Assembly: GCA_963772295.1 (NCBI GenBank)
Contig: CAVYWO010000004.1
Coordinates: 124,001 to 188,000, forward strand
Source of the DNA: AP-15 sp963772295
Lineage (GTDB): Bacteria > Pseudomonadota > Alphaproteobacteria > ATCC43930 > CGMCC-115725
Reading direction: 5' to 3'
DNA: 64,000 bases
The translations under genes and the position numbers were made by a program. Positions 1-8,919 of the stretch are shown here, one piece after another. Position 1 is the first letter of the stretch. The number at the start of each line of letters is the position of its first letter. The notes under the pieces are model-generated. The model did no database searches, was not told the DNA's origin, and was given only the letters and a program-made list of their open reading frames with translations.

Positions 1-114
1 GACGTGCATCTGGTAGATGATTGCATCCTTGTACCACAGCGCCCCCGAGACATCGGGGAGCGCCAAGGTACCGCCGCCCGGCGGCGATAAATCGGTGATG
101 TCGGGCGGCGTCAT
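1..114 (-). CDS. treS: Trehalose synthase (TreS), 5' end only
   Basis: Only the first 38 codons are in the window; the gene runs off the left edge. The ATG at 112-114 overlaps the glgE stop codon by four bases (ATGA). The visible protein ends in the motif WYKDAIIYQMHV, which matches the conserved opening of the TreS/alpha-amylase GH13 barrel (usually W-Y-K-D-A-V-I-Y-Q). TreS interconverts maltose and trehalose in the cytoplasm and commonly works with GlgE in the trehalose-to-alpha-glucan pathway. Position directly behind glgE supports this. Identification rests on a short N-terminus plus context, but both agree. Confidence 0.8.
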   Translation of the reverse strand, partial: MTPPDITDLSPPGGGTLALPDVSGALWYKDAIIYQMHV

Positions 115-2108
115 CGAGTTGGAGCAGCGAGCAGGCGAAACAACACTGCGGGGTTCGTCGCGGGGTCGAGGCGAAGGCGCTGGCGAACGTCGTGGCACAC
201 CGTAGCGCGACCGGTAAACGCCTCCTCAAGCACGAATTCGGCATCCGCGGCCAGGCCAAATTCGCCGAGCGGCAGTTCGATCTCGCCCTCGTGCGGGGCA
301 AAGGGATCGAGATTGACCGCGCCGACGACGAGGTTCGCCCGGTCGACCGACAGTTTTGCGTAAGCGAGGATATTGGCATCGGCGGAATCGAGAAAACGCA
401 GATTGGTGAATTCGCGCAACGCCGGATTGGCGCGCCGGAACCGGTTCACTGCCCGAATGTCGTCCTTGATATTGCCGGGTCTATCCCAGTCCCATACCTT
501 GTATTGATATTTCTCCGAATCGAGGTATTCCTCCCGCCCGGGGAGCGGCGTGGCTTCGCACAGCTCGAAGCCATTGTAGATGCCATAGGCGCTCGACAAT
601 GTCGCGGCCAGGACCAGGCGAATGCGAAACGCCGGCCGCCCGCCCTTCTGCAAAAAGAACGATAGAATGTCGGGCGTATTGGTGAAGAAGTTCGGCCGGA
701 AATACTCTTTGACCATAGTCTGAGTCAATTCGGTCAGATATTCGGTGAGCTCGGCCTTGCTGTTGCGCCACGTGAAATAGGTGTAGGACTGGCTGAACCC
801 CGCTTTGGCCAGCGCCCGCATCATTTTTGGCCGGGTGAACGCCTCGGCCAAGAAGATCGCGTCGGGACACTCGCGCTTGACCGCTCAAATCAGCCATTCC
901 CACATGGGCAGCGGCTTGGTGTGGGGATTATCGACCCGGAACGTGCGTATTCCTTCGCCGACCCAAAACAATACCGTATCGAGCAGCTCGTACCACAACC
1001 CTTGCCAATCGGGGGTACAAAAATCGACGTTGACGATATCCTCGTACTTCTTGGGCGGGTTTTCGGCATATTTGATCGTGCCGTCGGGCCGGAAGCGAAA
1101 CCACTCCGGATGGTCGCGAACCCAGGGATGGTCGGGGGAACACTGGATCGCGAAATCGAGTGCCACTTCGAGCCCGAGCCGGTCGGCGACGCGCCGAAAG
1201 CGCCGAAGGTCGTCGAGCGTCCCGAGTTCGGGGTTGATCGCACGATGCCCACCCGCGCTCGAGCCGATCGCATAGGGGCTTCCGGGCGCGCCCGGTTGTG
1301 CGGTGTTGCTATTGTTCGGGCCCTTGCGATTGGTATGTCCGATCGGATGAATCGGCGGTAGGTAGACGACATCGAAGCCGAGTTCGGCGATCTCCGGCAG
1401 CCTTCGGATGCAGTCCTCGAAGGTGGCACTCCTGCCGGGCTCCTGTCCCTGGCTGCGGGGAAACATCTCGTACCAGGCGGCAAAGCGCGCTTTTTCGCGG
1501 TCGACGATGATCTCAAGCTTACGCGCGTAACGGGTTACCGCTTCGCGCCGCGGCGAGCGCGCCATCAGCTCCCGCAACCCGGCCGAGACCATCAGCGCGG
1601 CGCGCCCGGCCAAGTCGGCGGCGGCGAAGTCGTGCAGCGCCTGGCGCAATCTTGCGGCGTCGACCCCTCTTGCCTGCGGCAGTGACGCGGCGACGATCTC
1701 TCGGCCTTCGACGAGTTCCAACGCACCGTCTTGACCGGCCTCTCGTTTTTTCTGGAATTCGTCGCGCCAGCTTTCGAAGCGGTCGATCCATGCTTCGATC
1801 GTGTAGAGCCACGCACCTATCCGGTCGAGCCGGAAGCGAGCGACCCAGCGATCGTTGTCGAAGAACGCGAACGGCGCTTCGCACCAGTCGTCGCCCGGCG
1901 GTCGATAGCGGACGACGGCACCGAGCCGGTCGTGGCAGAAGAGATCGGCCCACACCTCGAAGAGGTCGCCCTGGATGCGCTTGACCGGGTAGCGGCCGCC
2001 ATCGATCTCGGGATAAACCTCCTCTATCTGGATCCGGTGGTCGCGGCGCCACTGGGGGTGCAAGTCCGGCGCGGCCCCGGTTGCCGGCATCAGCATGTGC
2101 ACCGCCAA
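111..2108 (-). pseudogene. glgE: Maltose-1-phosphate maltosyltransferase GlgE, interrupted by in-frame TGA
   Basis: GlgE transfers maltosyl units from maltose-1-phosphate to alpha-1,4-glucan. The N-terminal part (2108 to 888) has the DUF3416-type start IQIEEVYPEIDGGRYPVKR, then a GH13 barrel with VYLPPIHPIGHTNRKG and FRVDNPHTKP (nucleophile Asp region). It is stopped by TGA at 885-887, directly after WEWLI. The same frame continues without any shift through AVKRECPDAIFLAEAFTRPK (acid/base Glu region) and SQSYTYFTWRN to a normal end at 111. The gene is therefore full length (about 665 codons) with one nonsense codon, most simply CGA(Arg) to TGA. The start is a TTG with a GAGG nine bases upstream; internal ATGs at residues 5 and 7 are alternatives. 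It overlaps treS by 4 bp. Confidence 0.85.
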
Positions 2109-2514
2109 CGGCTCGACCTCAAGCCGGCCGGGAGGGCGCTTCGTTGCGGAACCAGTTGGTTGGCCCGCACGGCTCGAAGGCGGCCGGCAACAGCATATCC
2201 AACCGGTCGGCGCGCCCCTCGCAACCGCTTGTGACCGGGATCAAGGCCCGGTCGCCACCGTTCTCGCGCCGCTGCCGCACCATCATCGTATCCTCGCGAC
2301 CGCTGGCCAGGTCCCCTGGATTGAAAGCCGGCAACCTCTATTTCTCGCGCATTGGCTCGCAACGATGAACGGGCTGAGGTCGAAGCGGTTCCAAGCGCGC
2401 CGGCGTCGGCGTCGAGGCGCGATCAGCCGTATTTGAACCCCGGCGGCAGCATCAGGCCAGTCGCATCAGCCGCGGCGAAGGCGTAAGTGTGGCGATAACG
2501 TGGCGTGACTTGGC
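2109..2514. other. Gap between otsA and glgE, no gene recognised
   Basis: About 400 bases between the restored otsA stop (2515) and the glgE start. Short open frames exist on both strands but none shows a domain I recognise. The gap is unusually long for an operon whose other junctions overlap by 4 bp, so it may hold an eroded gene segment. Confidence 0.4.
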
Positions 2515-4021
2515 CTACATCGCCGCCGCGGCGAAAAATTGCCGCAGGCTGTCCAATATGCCCGGCCGCTGGCGGGTTTCCGCGAGGGCCGACAAGAACC
2601 GCCCGGCCCAGCGATCGACGTCGTTGTCCGCGAGTTGCTGATACATCGATCGGTGACGCTCGCGCCGCTCGGCCAGCGGCATTTCGAGTGCGGTTCGGAT
2701 CGCCTCTGCCACCGCCTCGGTCTCGTGCGGGTTGACGATCAGGGCCCGATCGAGCTCGGCGGCGGCGCCGGCAAAGCCTGACAGCACCAGCACGCCCGGA
2801 TCCTCCGGATCTTGCGCCGCCACATATTCCTTGGCGACAAGGTTCATGCCGTCGCGCAACGGCGTCACCAGTCCGACCCGGGCCATCCGATAGAAGGCGG
2901 CGAGGGCGCTGCGCGAGTAGGAGCGATTGACGTAGCGGATCGGCGTCCACGAACTCGGTACCGTGGCGGCCATTGGTGCGGCCCACGAGCGTACCGAGCT
3001 CGCGTTCCATCTCGCCATATCCGGGGACTCCGACCCGGCTCCTCGGCGTCACCTGCAGATAGGTCACTTCGCCTCGCCAATCCGGCGCGACATCGAGAAA
3101 GTGCCTGAAAGCGCGCAAGCGATTGGCGATACCCTTAGAATAATCGAGACGATCGACACCGATGATCAGGCGTCTGCCGCCAAGGCTTGCCCGCAGCTCT
3201 GCTGCCGCCGCCGAGCGCACCGCCTGGCGCGCGGCCCGGGCATAGACCGAGGTGCGGATCCCCACCGGAAAGGCGCCGATCTGGAGGCGCCGACCACCAA
3301 ACTCGATGCCTGCCCCATCGCGGGCAAGAGATCCGCCCTGGTGCTCGAAATAGCGCGCGAGGTTGTCCGCATCTTGCTTGGTCTGCAACCCGACGAGGTC
3401 GTAATGGCCCAATGCGCCGAGCGTCTCGGCGTGCTGCGGCAGCGCCAACACGATGTCCGGCGGTGGAAACGGGACGTGCAGAAAGAAACCGATCGGGTTG
3501 GTGTGGCCGCGAGCCCGCAATTCCCTGGCAAGCGCCAGGAGATGATAGTCGTGGACCCAGATCAAATCGTTCGAGCGGATGAAGCGCGTCAGCGCGTCGG
3601 CGAACAGCGCATTGACCCGCAAATAGCCGCCCAGTTCGGTCGCGGTGAAGCCCGCGAGGTCGACGCGGTAATGCAGGATCGGCCACAGCACGCGATTGGC
3701 GAAGCCGTTGTAGTATTCCTGGAAATCGGCCGGCGACAGGTCGAGCGTCACGACCGTCCGGGAGCGGCGCTCGACCGTCCGCGGCTCTGCCGTCGCGGCA
3801 TCCTCGGTTACCTTGCCGCTCCAGCCGAACCAGATCCCGTCATGGCGCCGCAGCGCCGCATCGACGGCGACAACGAGCCCGCCGGCTTGGCGCGGCCCTT
3901 CCGGATCCGGTACCTCGACCCGGTTCGACACGACGACAAGGCGCGGCGCCGACGGGTCTCGCGCGCTTCTCGCCGCGATCGGCCGCCGGTCGCGAGCGGC
4001 CACAGCGGTCGGCATGCTCAT
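2515..4021 (-). pseudogene. otsA: Trehalose-6-phosphate synthase OtsA (GT20), frameshifted
   Basis: OtsA makes trehalose-6-phosphate from a nucleotide-glucose donor and glucose-6-phosphate. The first frame carries LVVVSNRVEVPD, the WFGWSGK loop, IWVHDYHLLALA, HVPFPPPDI and GVDRLDYSKGI (substrate and donor sites). After GRTNGRHGTEF near 2950 the frame changes: the next frame continues with WTPIRYVNRSYSRSALAAFY and LVTPLRDGMNLVAKEYVAAQ, to a stop at 2515. The shift is consistent with a small (1-2 base) indel. Total length is near 500 aa, normal for the family. The ATG at 4019-4021 overlaps the otsB stop (ATGA), which fixes the start; longer upstream starts would run far into otsB. Confidence 0.88.
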
Positions 4022-4740
4022 CCGACGAGCCGCCCGAGCCAGGCTCGCACCGCCGCCGGCTCGGAAAAGCACCCGGAGAGCCCGGGAAGTTCGCGGCCGA
4101 CCGAATAGGCGAGGCCGCCGCGCCCGAGGACCGCATCAAAACCGGCGCGGTCCAATGCGTCGTCGGCGATAAAGACCGGCCGTCGGTCGAGAAATGGTCT
4201 CTTCGCCATGAATCTGTCGATCGCCTTGCCCTTGTCGAAACCGGACCGCCAAATTTCGAACACGAAATTGCCCCCCGCCAGCTCCAGCTCGAACCCAGGG
4301 AATCCAGAGATAAATCGTGCAAGCGCCGCGCCGAGTTCCTCTGCGCTACAGGCCGCCACACGAAAGTGTACCGCAAAGCTGGCGCGCTTGTCCTCGGGAA
4401 AGGTTCCGGGAAAGTGTTCGAGCAGCCGGACGAGATCCGGCCAAATCTCGGGCGGCATTCGGTGCTCTGCCGGCATCCGGCCGACGCCGTCGCGGGTGCA
4501 GCGGATTTCGGCGCCATGCACCCCGCTTGCGGGTAGCCGCAACGGGGCAAACAACCGGTCGAGCGCCACGATCGGCCGGCCGCTGATCAGCGCCAGCGCC
4601 CCTGCGAGCCGCCGTTCGGCCGCGGCAAGGGTCGCGATCAGATCCGCCGGAACCTCGACCGCCTCGGGATGAGGGGCGAAGTCGAGGAGGGTCCCATCGA
4701 CATCGAGGAACAGCCCGATCTCCTGTGGCCTCAGCTCCAC
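4018..4740 (-). CDS. otsB: Trehalose-6-phosphate phosphatase OtsB (HAD family)
   Basis: OtsB dephosphorylates trehalose-6-phosphate to trehalose, completing the OtsA-OtsB route. The HAD motif I FLDVDGTLLDFAPHP lies near the start (nucleophile Asp), followed by ALISGRPI (motif II region), GVHGAEIRC, and a C-terminal FDKGKAIDRFM with VFIADDALDRAGFDAV (motif III/IV; usual form is GDD-T-D). Length about 240 aa fits. The start is uncertain: GTG at 4740 has a GGAGTGGAGG-type purine run just upstream, and TTG at 4779 is an in-frame alternative. It overlaps otsA by 4 bp, so the two were probably translationally coupled. It is the intact first gene of an operon whose next two genes are broken. Confidence 0.85.
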   Translation of the reverse strand: MELRPQEIGLFLDVDGTLLDFAPHPEAVEVPADLIATLAAAERRLAGALALISGRPIVALDRLFAPLRLPASGVHGAEIRCTRDGVGRMPAEHRMPPEIWPDLVRLLEHFPGTFPEDKRASFAVHFRVAACSAEELGAALARFISGFPGFELELAGGNFVFEIWRSGFDKGKAIDRFMAKRPFLDRRPVFIADDALDRAGFDAVLGRGGLAYSVGRELPGLSGCFSEPAAVRAWLGRLVG

Positions 4741-4849
4741 CGGCCTCCACTCCGCCCCGGGGCAATCGATGGCTAACAATTGTTTCGCCCAAAGGTTCCG
4801 CGGCGAGCCGCAGACATCGGATCGGAACGGCCGGCACGGCGCCCGCGGC

Positions 4850-6397
4850 TCACAACGCGACCTCGACGAGAAACGGGCCCGGCGTGGCGATACCCTCGGC
4901 GAGGCGGCGGTTGAACTCTTCCATCGTGCCGACGCGGGCGCCGGGGACGCCCATCGCCCGCGCCAGCCCGACCCAGTCGAGGTCGGGATGGCCGAGATCG
5001 AGCATATCGAGCGCCTTGCGGCCGGGATTGCCGGCGCCGACATTGGCCAATTCGCCGCGCAGGATGGCGTAGCTGCGGTTGGCAAAGACGAGAGTGGTCA
5101 CATCGAGCCCCTCGCGCGCCTGCGTCCACAGCGCCTGCAACGTGTACATGCCGCTGCCGTCGCCTTCGAGCGCCACCACCTTGCGATCGGGGCAGGCGAT
5201 CGCGGCGCCGGTCGCCACCGGCATGCCCATGCCGATCGAGCCGCCCATGTTCGACAGCCAGTCGTGCGGCGCCGCCGCGCGCGTCGGGACAAAAAAGCCG
5301 CGCCCGGTGGTCACCGCTTCGTCGACGACGATCGCGTCTTCCGGCAGGAGAGCGGCCAGCGAAGCGCCGAGCGCATCGGAGGTGATGGCGCCGATCGCCG
5401 GCGCCGGCGGCTGGCCGTTGACGACGGCGGCCGCCGTCGACTGCGCGCCCAATTCATCGGCGAGTGCCGCGAGCGCGCCGATCGCGTCCTCCTCGGGCCG
5501 GGCCAGCACATGGCCCCGGCAATCGGGCGGCGACAGCAGGCTCGGCTTGTCGGGATAGGCGAAAAACGCCACCGGCATCTTGGCGCCGACGAGCACGATG
5601 TGTCTGAGCCCGGAGAGCACCCTGACCGCCTGATCGACGACGTACGGGATCCGCTCGACAAAGACCCGGCCGCGGCCGCGCTGGGTGCGGGCGTTGGCAC
5701 CTTGCGCCATCAATTTTGCCCCGGTCTTGACCGCGATGCGGCCGGCGAGGTCGAGACCGTCGGCGCGCACGGCTCGGCCGGCAAGCAGCAGCAATGCCGG
5801 CTCGCCGGAGCGCAAGACCCGGGCCGCCGCGGCGACCGCCTCGGGCGAGACGCTGGCGGCCGCGGGCGCCGGCGGCACCGGGGCCGGCCCCGAACCCTCG
5901 TTCCACGCGGTATCGGCCGGCAGGATCAGGGTCGCGATCTGCCCGGGCGGCGTGCGGGCCGCGACGATCGCCAAAGCGCCGTCGGCCGCGACCGAGCGGG
6001 CGTCGGCCGAGGTCTTGACCCAGCGCGAAAACGGGCGCGCCGCGGCTTCGATGTCGGTCGTCAGCGGTGCGTCATAACGGCGGTGGTAGGTGGCGTGATC
6101 GCCGACGATGTTGATCATCGGCGTCGACGCCTTGTTGGCGTTGTGCATATTGGCGAGGCCGTTGGCCATGCCGGGACCGAGATGCAACAACGTCGCCGCC
6201 GGCTTTTCGCGCATCCGGGCATAGCCGTCGGCGGCCCCGGTGACCACCCCCTCGAACAGGCCGAGGACGCAGCGCATGCCCTCGACCCGATCGAGGGCGG
6301 CGACAAAATGCATCTCGGAGGTGCCCGGATTGGCAAAGCACACGTCGACCCCGCCGCCGACCAGCGTGCGCACCAGGCTTTCCGCGCCGTTCATCAA
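4850..6397 (-). CDS. ThDP-dependent acetolactate synthase-like enzyme
   Basis: A 515-aa thiamine-diphosphate enzyme of the POX/acetolactate synthase large subunit group. The N-terminal domain has CFANPGTSEMHFVAALD and the catalytic-Glu segment LFEGVVTGAADGYAR. The C-terminal domain has the ThDP/Mg motif starting EGDGSGMYTLQALW and ending about 30 residues later in FANRSY. Proteins of this subtype are often annotated acetolactate synthase large subunit or benzoylformate decarboxylase-like, and usually occur without a regulatory small subunit; none is seen here. It probably decarboxylates a 2-oxo acid, but the substrate cannot be read from sequence. It is separated from otsB by about 110 bp and may be transcribed upstream of it. 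Confidence 0.85.
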   Translation of the reverse strand: MMNGAESLVRTLVGGGVDVCFANPGTSEMHFVAALDRVEGMRCVLGLFEGVVTGAADGYARMREKPAATLLHLGPGMANGLANMHNANKASTPMINIVGDHATYHRRYDAPLTTDIEAAARPFSRWVKTSADARSVAADGALAIVAARTPPGQIATLILPADTAWNEGSGPAPVPPAPAAASVSPEAVAAAARVLRSGEPALLLLAGRAVRADGLDLAGRIAVKTGAKLMAQGANARTQRGRGRVFVERIPYVVDQAVRVLSGLRHIVLVGAKMPVAFFAYPDKPSLLSPPDCRGHVLARPEEDAIGALAALADELGAQSTAAAVVNGQPPAPAIGAITSDALGASLAALLPEDAIVVDEAVTTGRGFFVPTRAAAPHDWLSNMGGSIGMGMPVATGAAIACPDRKVVALEGDGSGMYTLQALWTQAREGLDVTTLVFANRSYAILRGELANVGAGNPGRKALDMLDLGHPDLDWVGLARAMGVPGARVGTMEEFNRRLAEGIATPGPFLVEVAL

Positions 6398-6491
6398 AGC
6401 TCCCCCATCGCCGAGCCGGTACCGAAGCGGTGCATCCTGCCCGCGGCGACTGGAGCGAGCAAGCGCCGACAGGACCGCGTCGGCCGACCCT

Positions 6492-6587
6492 CGCTGTCAT
6501 TGCGAGCGCAGCGAAGCAATCTCGACGCCGCAAACTCCGCGACGCCGAGATTGCCGCGGCGCCGATCGGCGCCTCGCAATGACAGCG
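6492..6587. repeat. REP-like palindromic element
   Basis: A perfect 15-bp inverted repeat, CGCTGTCATTGCGAG at 6492-6506 and its complement at 6573-6587, encloses about 66 bases containing a second partial palindrome (AATCTCGACGCCG / CGACGCCGAGATT). The TCATTGCGAG ends are typical of REP-type repeats common in Alphaproteobacteria. It sits just upstream of the ThDP enzyme gene. Confidence 0.7.
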
Positions 6588-6868
6588 GGTGAAGTTTGAT
6601 GCCCTGCGGGTCGGCACGGCCGGTGGGCGACTAAAGAGGCCTTGCCGTTGGGGCGAGGGACCGGCGCGGTTGGTGGACAGCGGCCTTCCGAGTTACGCGG
6701 GCCAACGTCGTTGATCCGCCAGAACCGGCTTCATCCGGTACAGCAAACACCAGGCTCATTCGGTCTTCCACCTTTACTGGCGATTGTGGGTGGCCGTGAC
6801 GGGCTGCTCGACTCCACGGGGACGCGAAGTCGGCTGGAGCGGCTGACGCCCCATGCCAAGGTTATCTT

Positions 6869-7067
6869 CTAGGGCGTGTCGTCAATTGAGCGGACGCCCC
6901 GTTCCGATTACATCCGATTACCGTCTTGCCCGGCCTTGGGCCGGGCATCCACGGGAGCCCGCGAAGGCCTGTGCCGTTTCTCGTGGATGGCCGGGCCGAG
7001 CCAGGCCGAGCCCGGCCAAAGCGTTGATATATGTGAGCCAGCACTGCTAATTGACGACAGGCCCTAG
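6869..7067. mobile_element. MITE-like element, copy 1
   Basis: About 199 bp with 19-bp terminal inverted repeats (CTAGGGCGTGTCGTCAATT and its complement with one mismatch). It ends in CTAG on both sides, as expected for an IS5-group-like target. No coding capacity. The interior carries GGGCCGGGCATCCACGGGAG and another half that are shared with a second copy at 24122-24331. Likely a non-autonomous element once moved by an IS transposase. Confidence 0.75.
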
Positions 7068-7082
7068 CCAAAGCTTATCATT

Positions 7083-8183
7083 TTATTCCGCGGACAGACG
7101 CACACGATCGTCGAGCCGCAACGATACACCGCTCAGCTTCCTGATGAGAGCGATTAGATTGTCGACCCCGGCTGCAGAATGGAAGGCGCCGCCGCCTACA
7201 CGTCCGGCGGCCCTCGCCTGACCGACCCAAACCAGTTGGGCGATGGCGCGGAAGACTTCATAGTAGAGCACGGTCTGATCGTCGAGCGGCCGGAGCCCCC
7301 GATAGGCGCGCTCGTAGCGTCGTAGAGCCGCGCCGATAACCGCGTGTGCCGCAACGCGCAATGCCCTTGGCAGGCGGAGCGGAACGGCGGAAATGTTGGC
7401 GATCGCCGAACCGACATCCATGGCAGGCTCGGCAATGACCGCATTGGCCCAGTCGATGACCCCAGTGGGCCGGCCCTGGTCGGCAAGGATATTGAGCGGG
7501 TGGAAGTCGCCATGGCAGATCGTCACCTCCCGCGGCTGCGGCGGTCGGCGACTGTCCAGCCAGGCAAGGCCGGGTTCCAGTCCGCTGAGAGCGCACTGCT
7601 CGACAATCGTCCCGAGACGTGCCAACTGGCCTTCGAAGGTGATGGCGGTCGCGTCGATGCCCGCCGTCGTTACTGCCCGCAGCAGCGGTTCGGCCGGCAA
7701 TTGATGCAGGCGGATCTGCATGTCCACCCATTGGTCGGTCGCCCTGGAGAGGATGCCCGGAAGATTGAACAGGAGCTTCAGCCGTCCGACACGGGAGGTG
7801 CCGGCGCCGAGACCCTCGATACCGTGGGCGAGAGTTTGCCCGGACAGCCGCGCCATGACCATGAAGGGTCCGCCGAGGACGCCCGGGTCACTTTCGCTCG
7901 TTATGACGCGGGGTGCAGGAAAGCCCATTTCCGTGAGAGTATTCTGGACAACGGTTTCCAGCTTCGCCCGGCCCCCATCGGCATTGGCGTGGCCGAGACG
8001 CAGGATCAGCGGCCCCACCAAGGGAGAGCGGACGCGATCGAGTGTAAAGCCGAAGACCGCGGCGTCAAAGCCGCCGTGTATTCGAACTGGCCCGGCTAGA
8101 CACACCGCATCCGGGCAGCCGAAGGCGCGCGCCAGATGAGACAGCAGCCGCTCGCTAATATCTGCTTCATTGAGCTGATGCAT
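7083..8183 (-). CDS. APH-family phosphotransferase (aminoglycoside phosphotransferase fold)
   Basis: About 366 aa with the protein-kinase-like APH fold. Visible are the catalytic loop ICHGDFHPLNILAD (catalytic Asp and Asn) and the metal-binding VIDWANAVIAEPAMDV. The N-lobe contains PLILRLGHANADG, where the ATP-site basic residue usually lies. The family phosphorylates small molecules (aminoglycosides, choline, homoserine and others), so the real substrate is open and resistance should not be assumed. The ATG at 8183 was chosen; a TTG at 8195 with GGGAG four bases upstream is also possible. Flanked by the MITE on its 3' side and a long repeat on its 5' side. Confidence 0.8.
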   Translation of the reverse strand: MHQLNEADISERLLSHLARAFGCPDAVCLAGPVRIHGGFDAAVFGFTLDRVRSPLVGPLILRLGHANADGGRAKLETVVQNTLTEMGFPAPRVITSESDPGVLGGPFMVMARLSGQTLAHGIEGLGAGTSRVGRLKLLFNLPGILSRATDQWVDMQIRLHQLPAEPLLRAVTTAGIDATAITFEGQLARLGTIVEQCALSGLEPGLAWLDSRRPPQPREVTICHGDFHPLNILADQGRPTGVIDWANAVIAEPAMDVGSAIANISAVPLRLPRALRVAAHAVIGAALRRYERAYRGLRPLDDQTVLYYEVFRAIAQLVWVGQARAAGRVGGGAFHSAAGVDNLIALIRKLSGVSLRLDDRVRLSAE

Positions 8184-8242
8184 GGAGAACCGCAATGAAC
8201 TCCCGCCGCCGTGAAAATTCTGGTATGCCGGCGTTGCGCCTC

Positions 8243-8471
8243 AAAGCCTGAGCCAAAATGAACCGGTCGTTTTCAAGAGGTTATATCTCGCACTCGTCTT
8301 GGCCGGTGGGCCTTTAGCCAGCGGGCCTGACCCGCGGGTCGGGCCCGGCCATCCACGCGAAGACTGTCCAAGCCCTTCCAGTTCTCGTGGATGCCCGGAC
8401 CAAGTCCGGGCAAGACGAGTTCAAAGCCGGCAACACATCAGGTGCACACGTCATTTCGGGTCGGACACTCA
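8243..8471. repeat. Dispersed repeat R2, copy A
   Basis: About 229 bp, from AAAGCCTGAGCCAAAATGAA to GGGTCGGACACTC, matching 19075-19303 in the opposite orientation with only scattered differences. It contains the palindromic cores GGCATCCACG-like / CGTGGATGCCCGG and GACCCGCGGGTC. No coding capacity. Probably a complex REP/BIME or MITE-type element. Confidence 0.75.
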
Positions 8472-8600
8472 AGCTCAGTCTGTTGGGCCATCTCGGCCGG
8501 CACGACGAAGCGGAGGAATGCCTGCGCCGGCTGCGTGAGATGCACTCCGAGCCGGCGGCCGCCGGCATCCGGAGCAATTTCCCAAAGGGTCTTGCCCTCG
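8465..8600 (+). pseudogene. Fragment of the C-terminal tail of a TPR-type cyclase
   Basis: The plus-strand reading LLGHLGRHDEAEECLRRLRE followed by SNFPKGLALD resembles the final segment of adenylate-cyclase/TPR proteins (typical pattern KLSLCGHLGR..EA..CLRRLR). No start or catalytic domain is present. It abuts repeat R2, which suggests a recombination scar. It is not part of the cyclase gene on the minus strand at 8920-12448. Confidence 0.45.
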
Positions 8601-8626
8601 ACAACGCCCTCTGCCCCGGTCGGGCT

Positions 8627-8884
8627 TTATGCGAACATCTCAGGCCTTACTTCCGATACCTCAACGATCACGTCGGCCGGAATGTTCAGCCTGCGGGCCG
8701 CGGCGCGGATCGCTTCGGCGCTCGGCGCCTCGTAAAGACAATAGGTCTTTCGCTTATCCGGGCCCAAAAACGAGAACAGCCAGCGAATCCCTTCGTCGTC
8801 GTTGATCTCCCGGATATTGTCCGCATCTTCCTTCGATAGTTCGACCGCCTCAGCAAAATGACGTTCTATCAAGAAGCGTGCCAT
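8627..8884 (-). CDS. DUF4242-type small protein
   Basis: An 85-aa protein, MARFLIERHF at the start, with NDDEGIRWLFSFLGPDKRK and TYCLYEAPSAEAIRAAARR. This matches the DUF4242 family (ferredoxin-like dimeric fold, nickel-responsive-like proteins in some bacteria), whose function is unknown in most hosts. The start is supported by GGGAGAG eight bases upstream. It lies downstream of the cyclase pseudogene in the same direction, 36 bp away, so the two may have shared a transcript. Confidence 0.75.
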   Translation of the reverse strand: MARFLIERHFAEAVELSKEDADNIREINDDEGIRWLFSFLGPDKRKTYCLYEAPSAEAIRAAARRLNIPADVIVEVSEVRPEMFA

Positions 8885-8919
8885 CGTTCTCTCCCTGGGG
8901 TTGCCAATTCAAGCGAAAA

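Noticed and set aside
111..903. Overlapping frames on both strands across glgE
   Set aside because: They are Arg/Pro-rich shadow frames of a GC-rich gene; only the GlgE frame has family motifs.
4018..5085. A 355-aa OtsB with a long N-terminal extension
   Set aside because: The extra sequence is the antisense-frame shadow of the ThDP enzyme gene and has no similarity; OtsB begins just before FLDVDGT.
7083..8183. Calling the APH-fold gene an aminoglycoside resistance gene
   Set aside because: The fold covers many small-molecule kinases and nothing in the sequence points to aminoglycosides.
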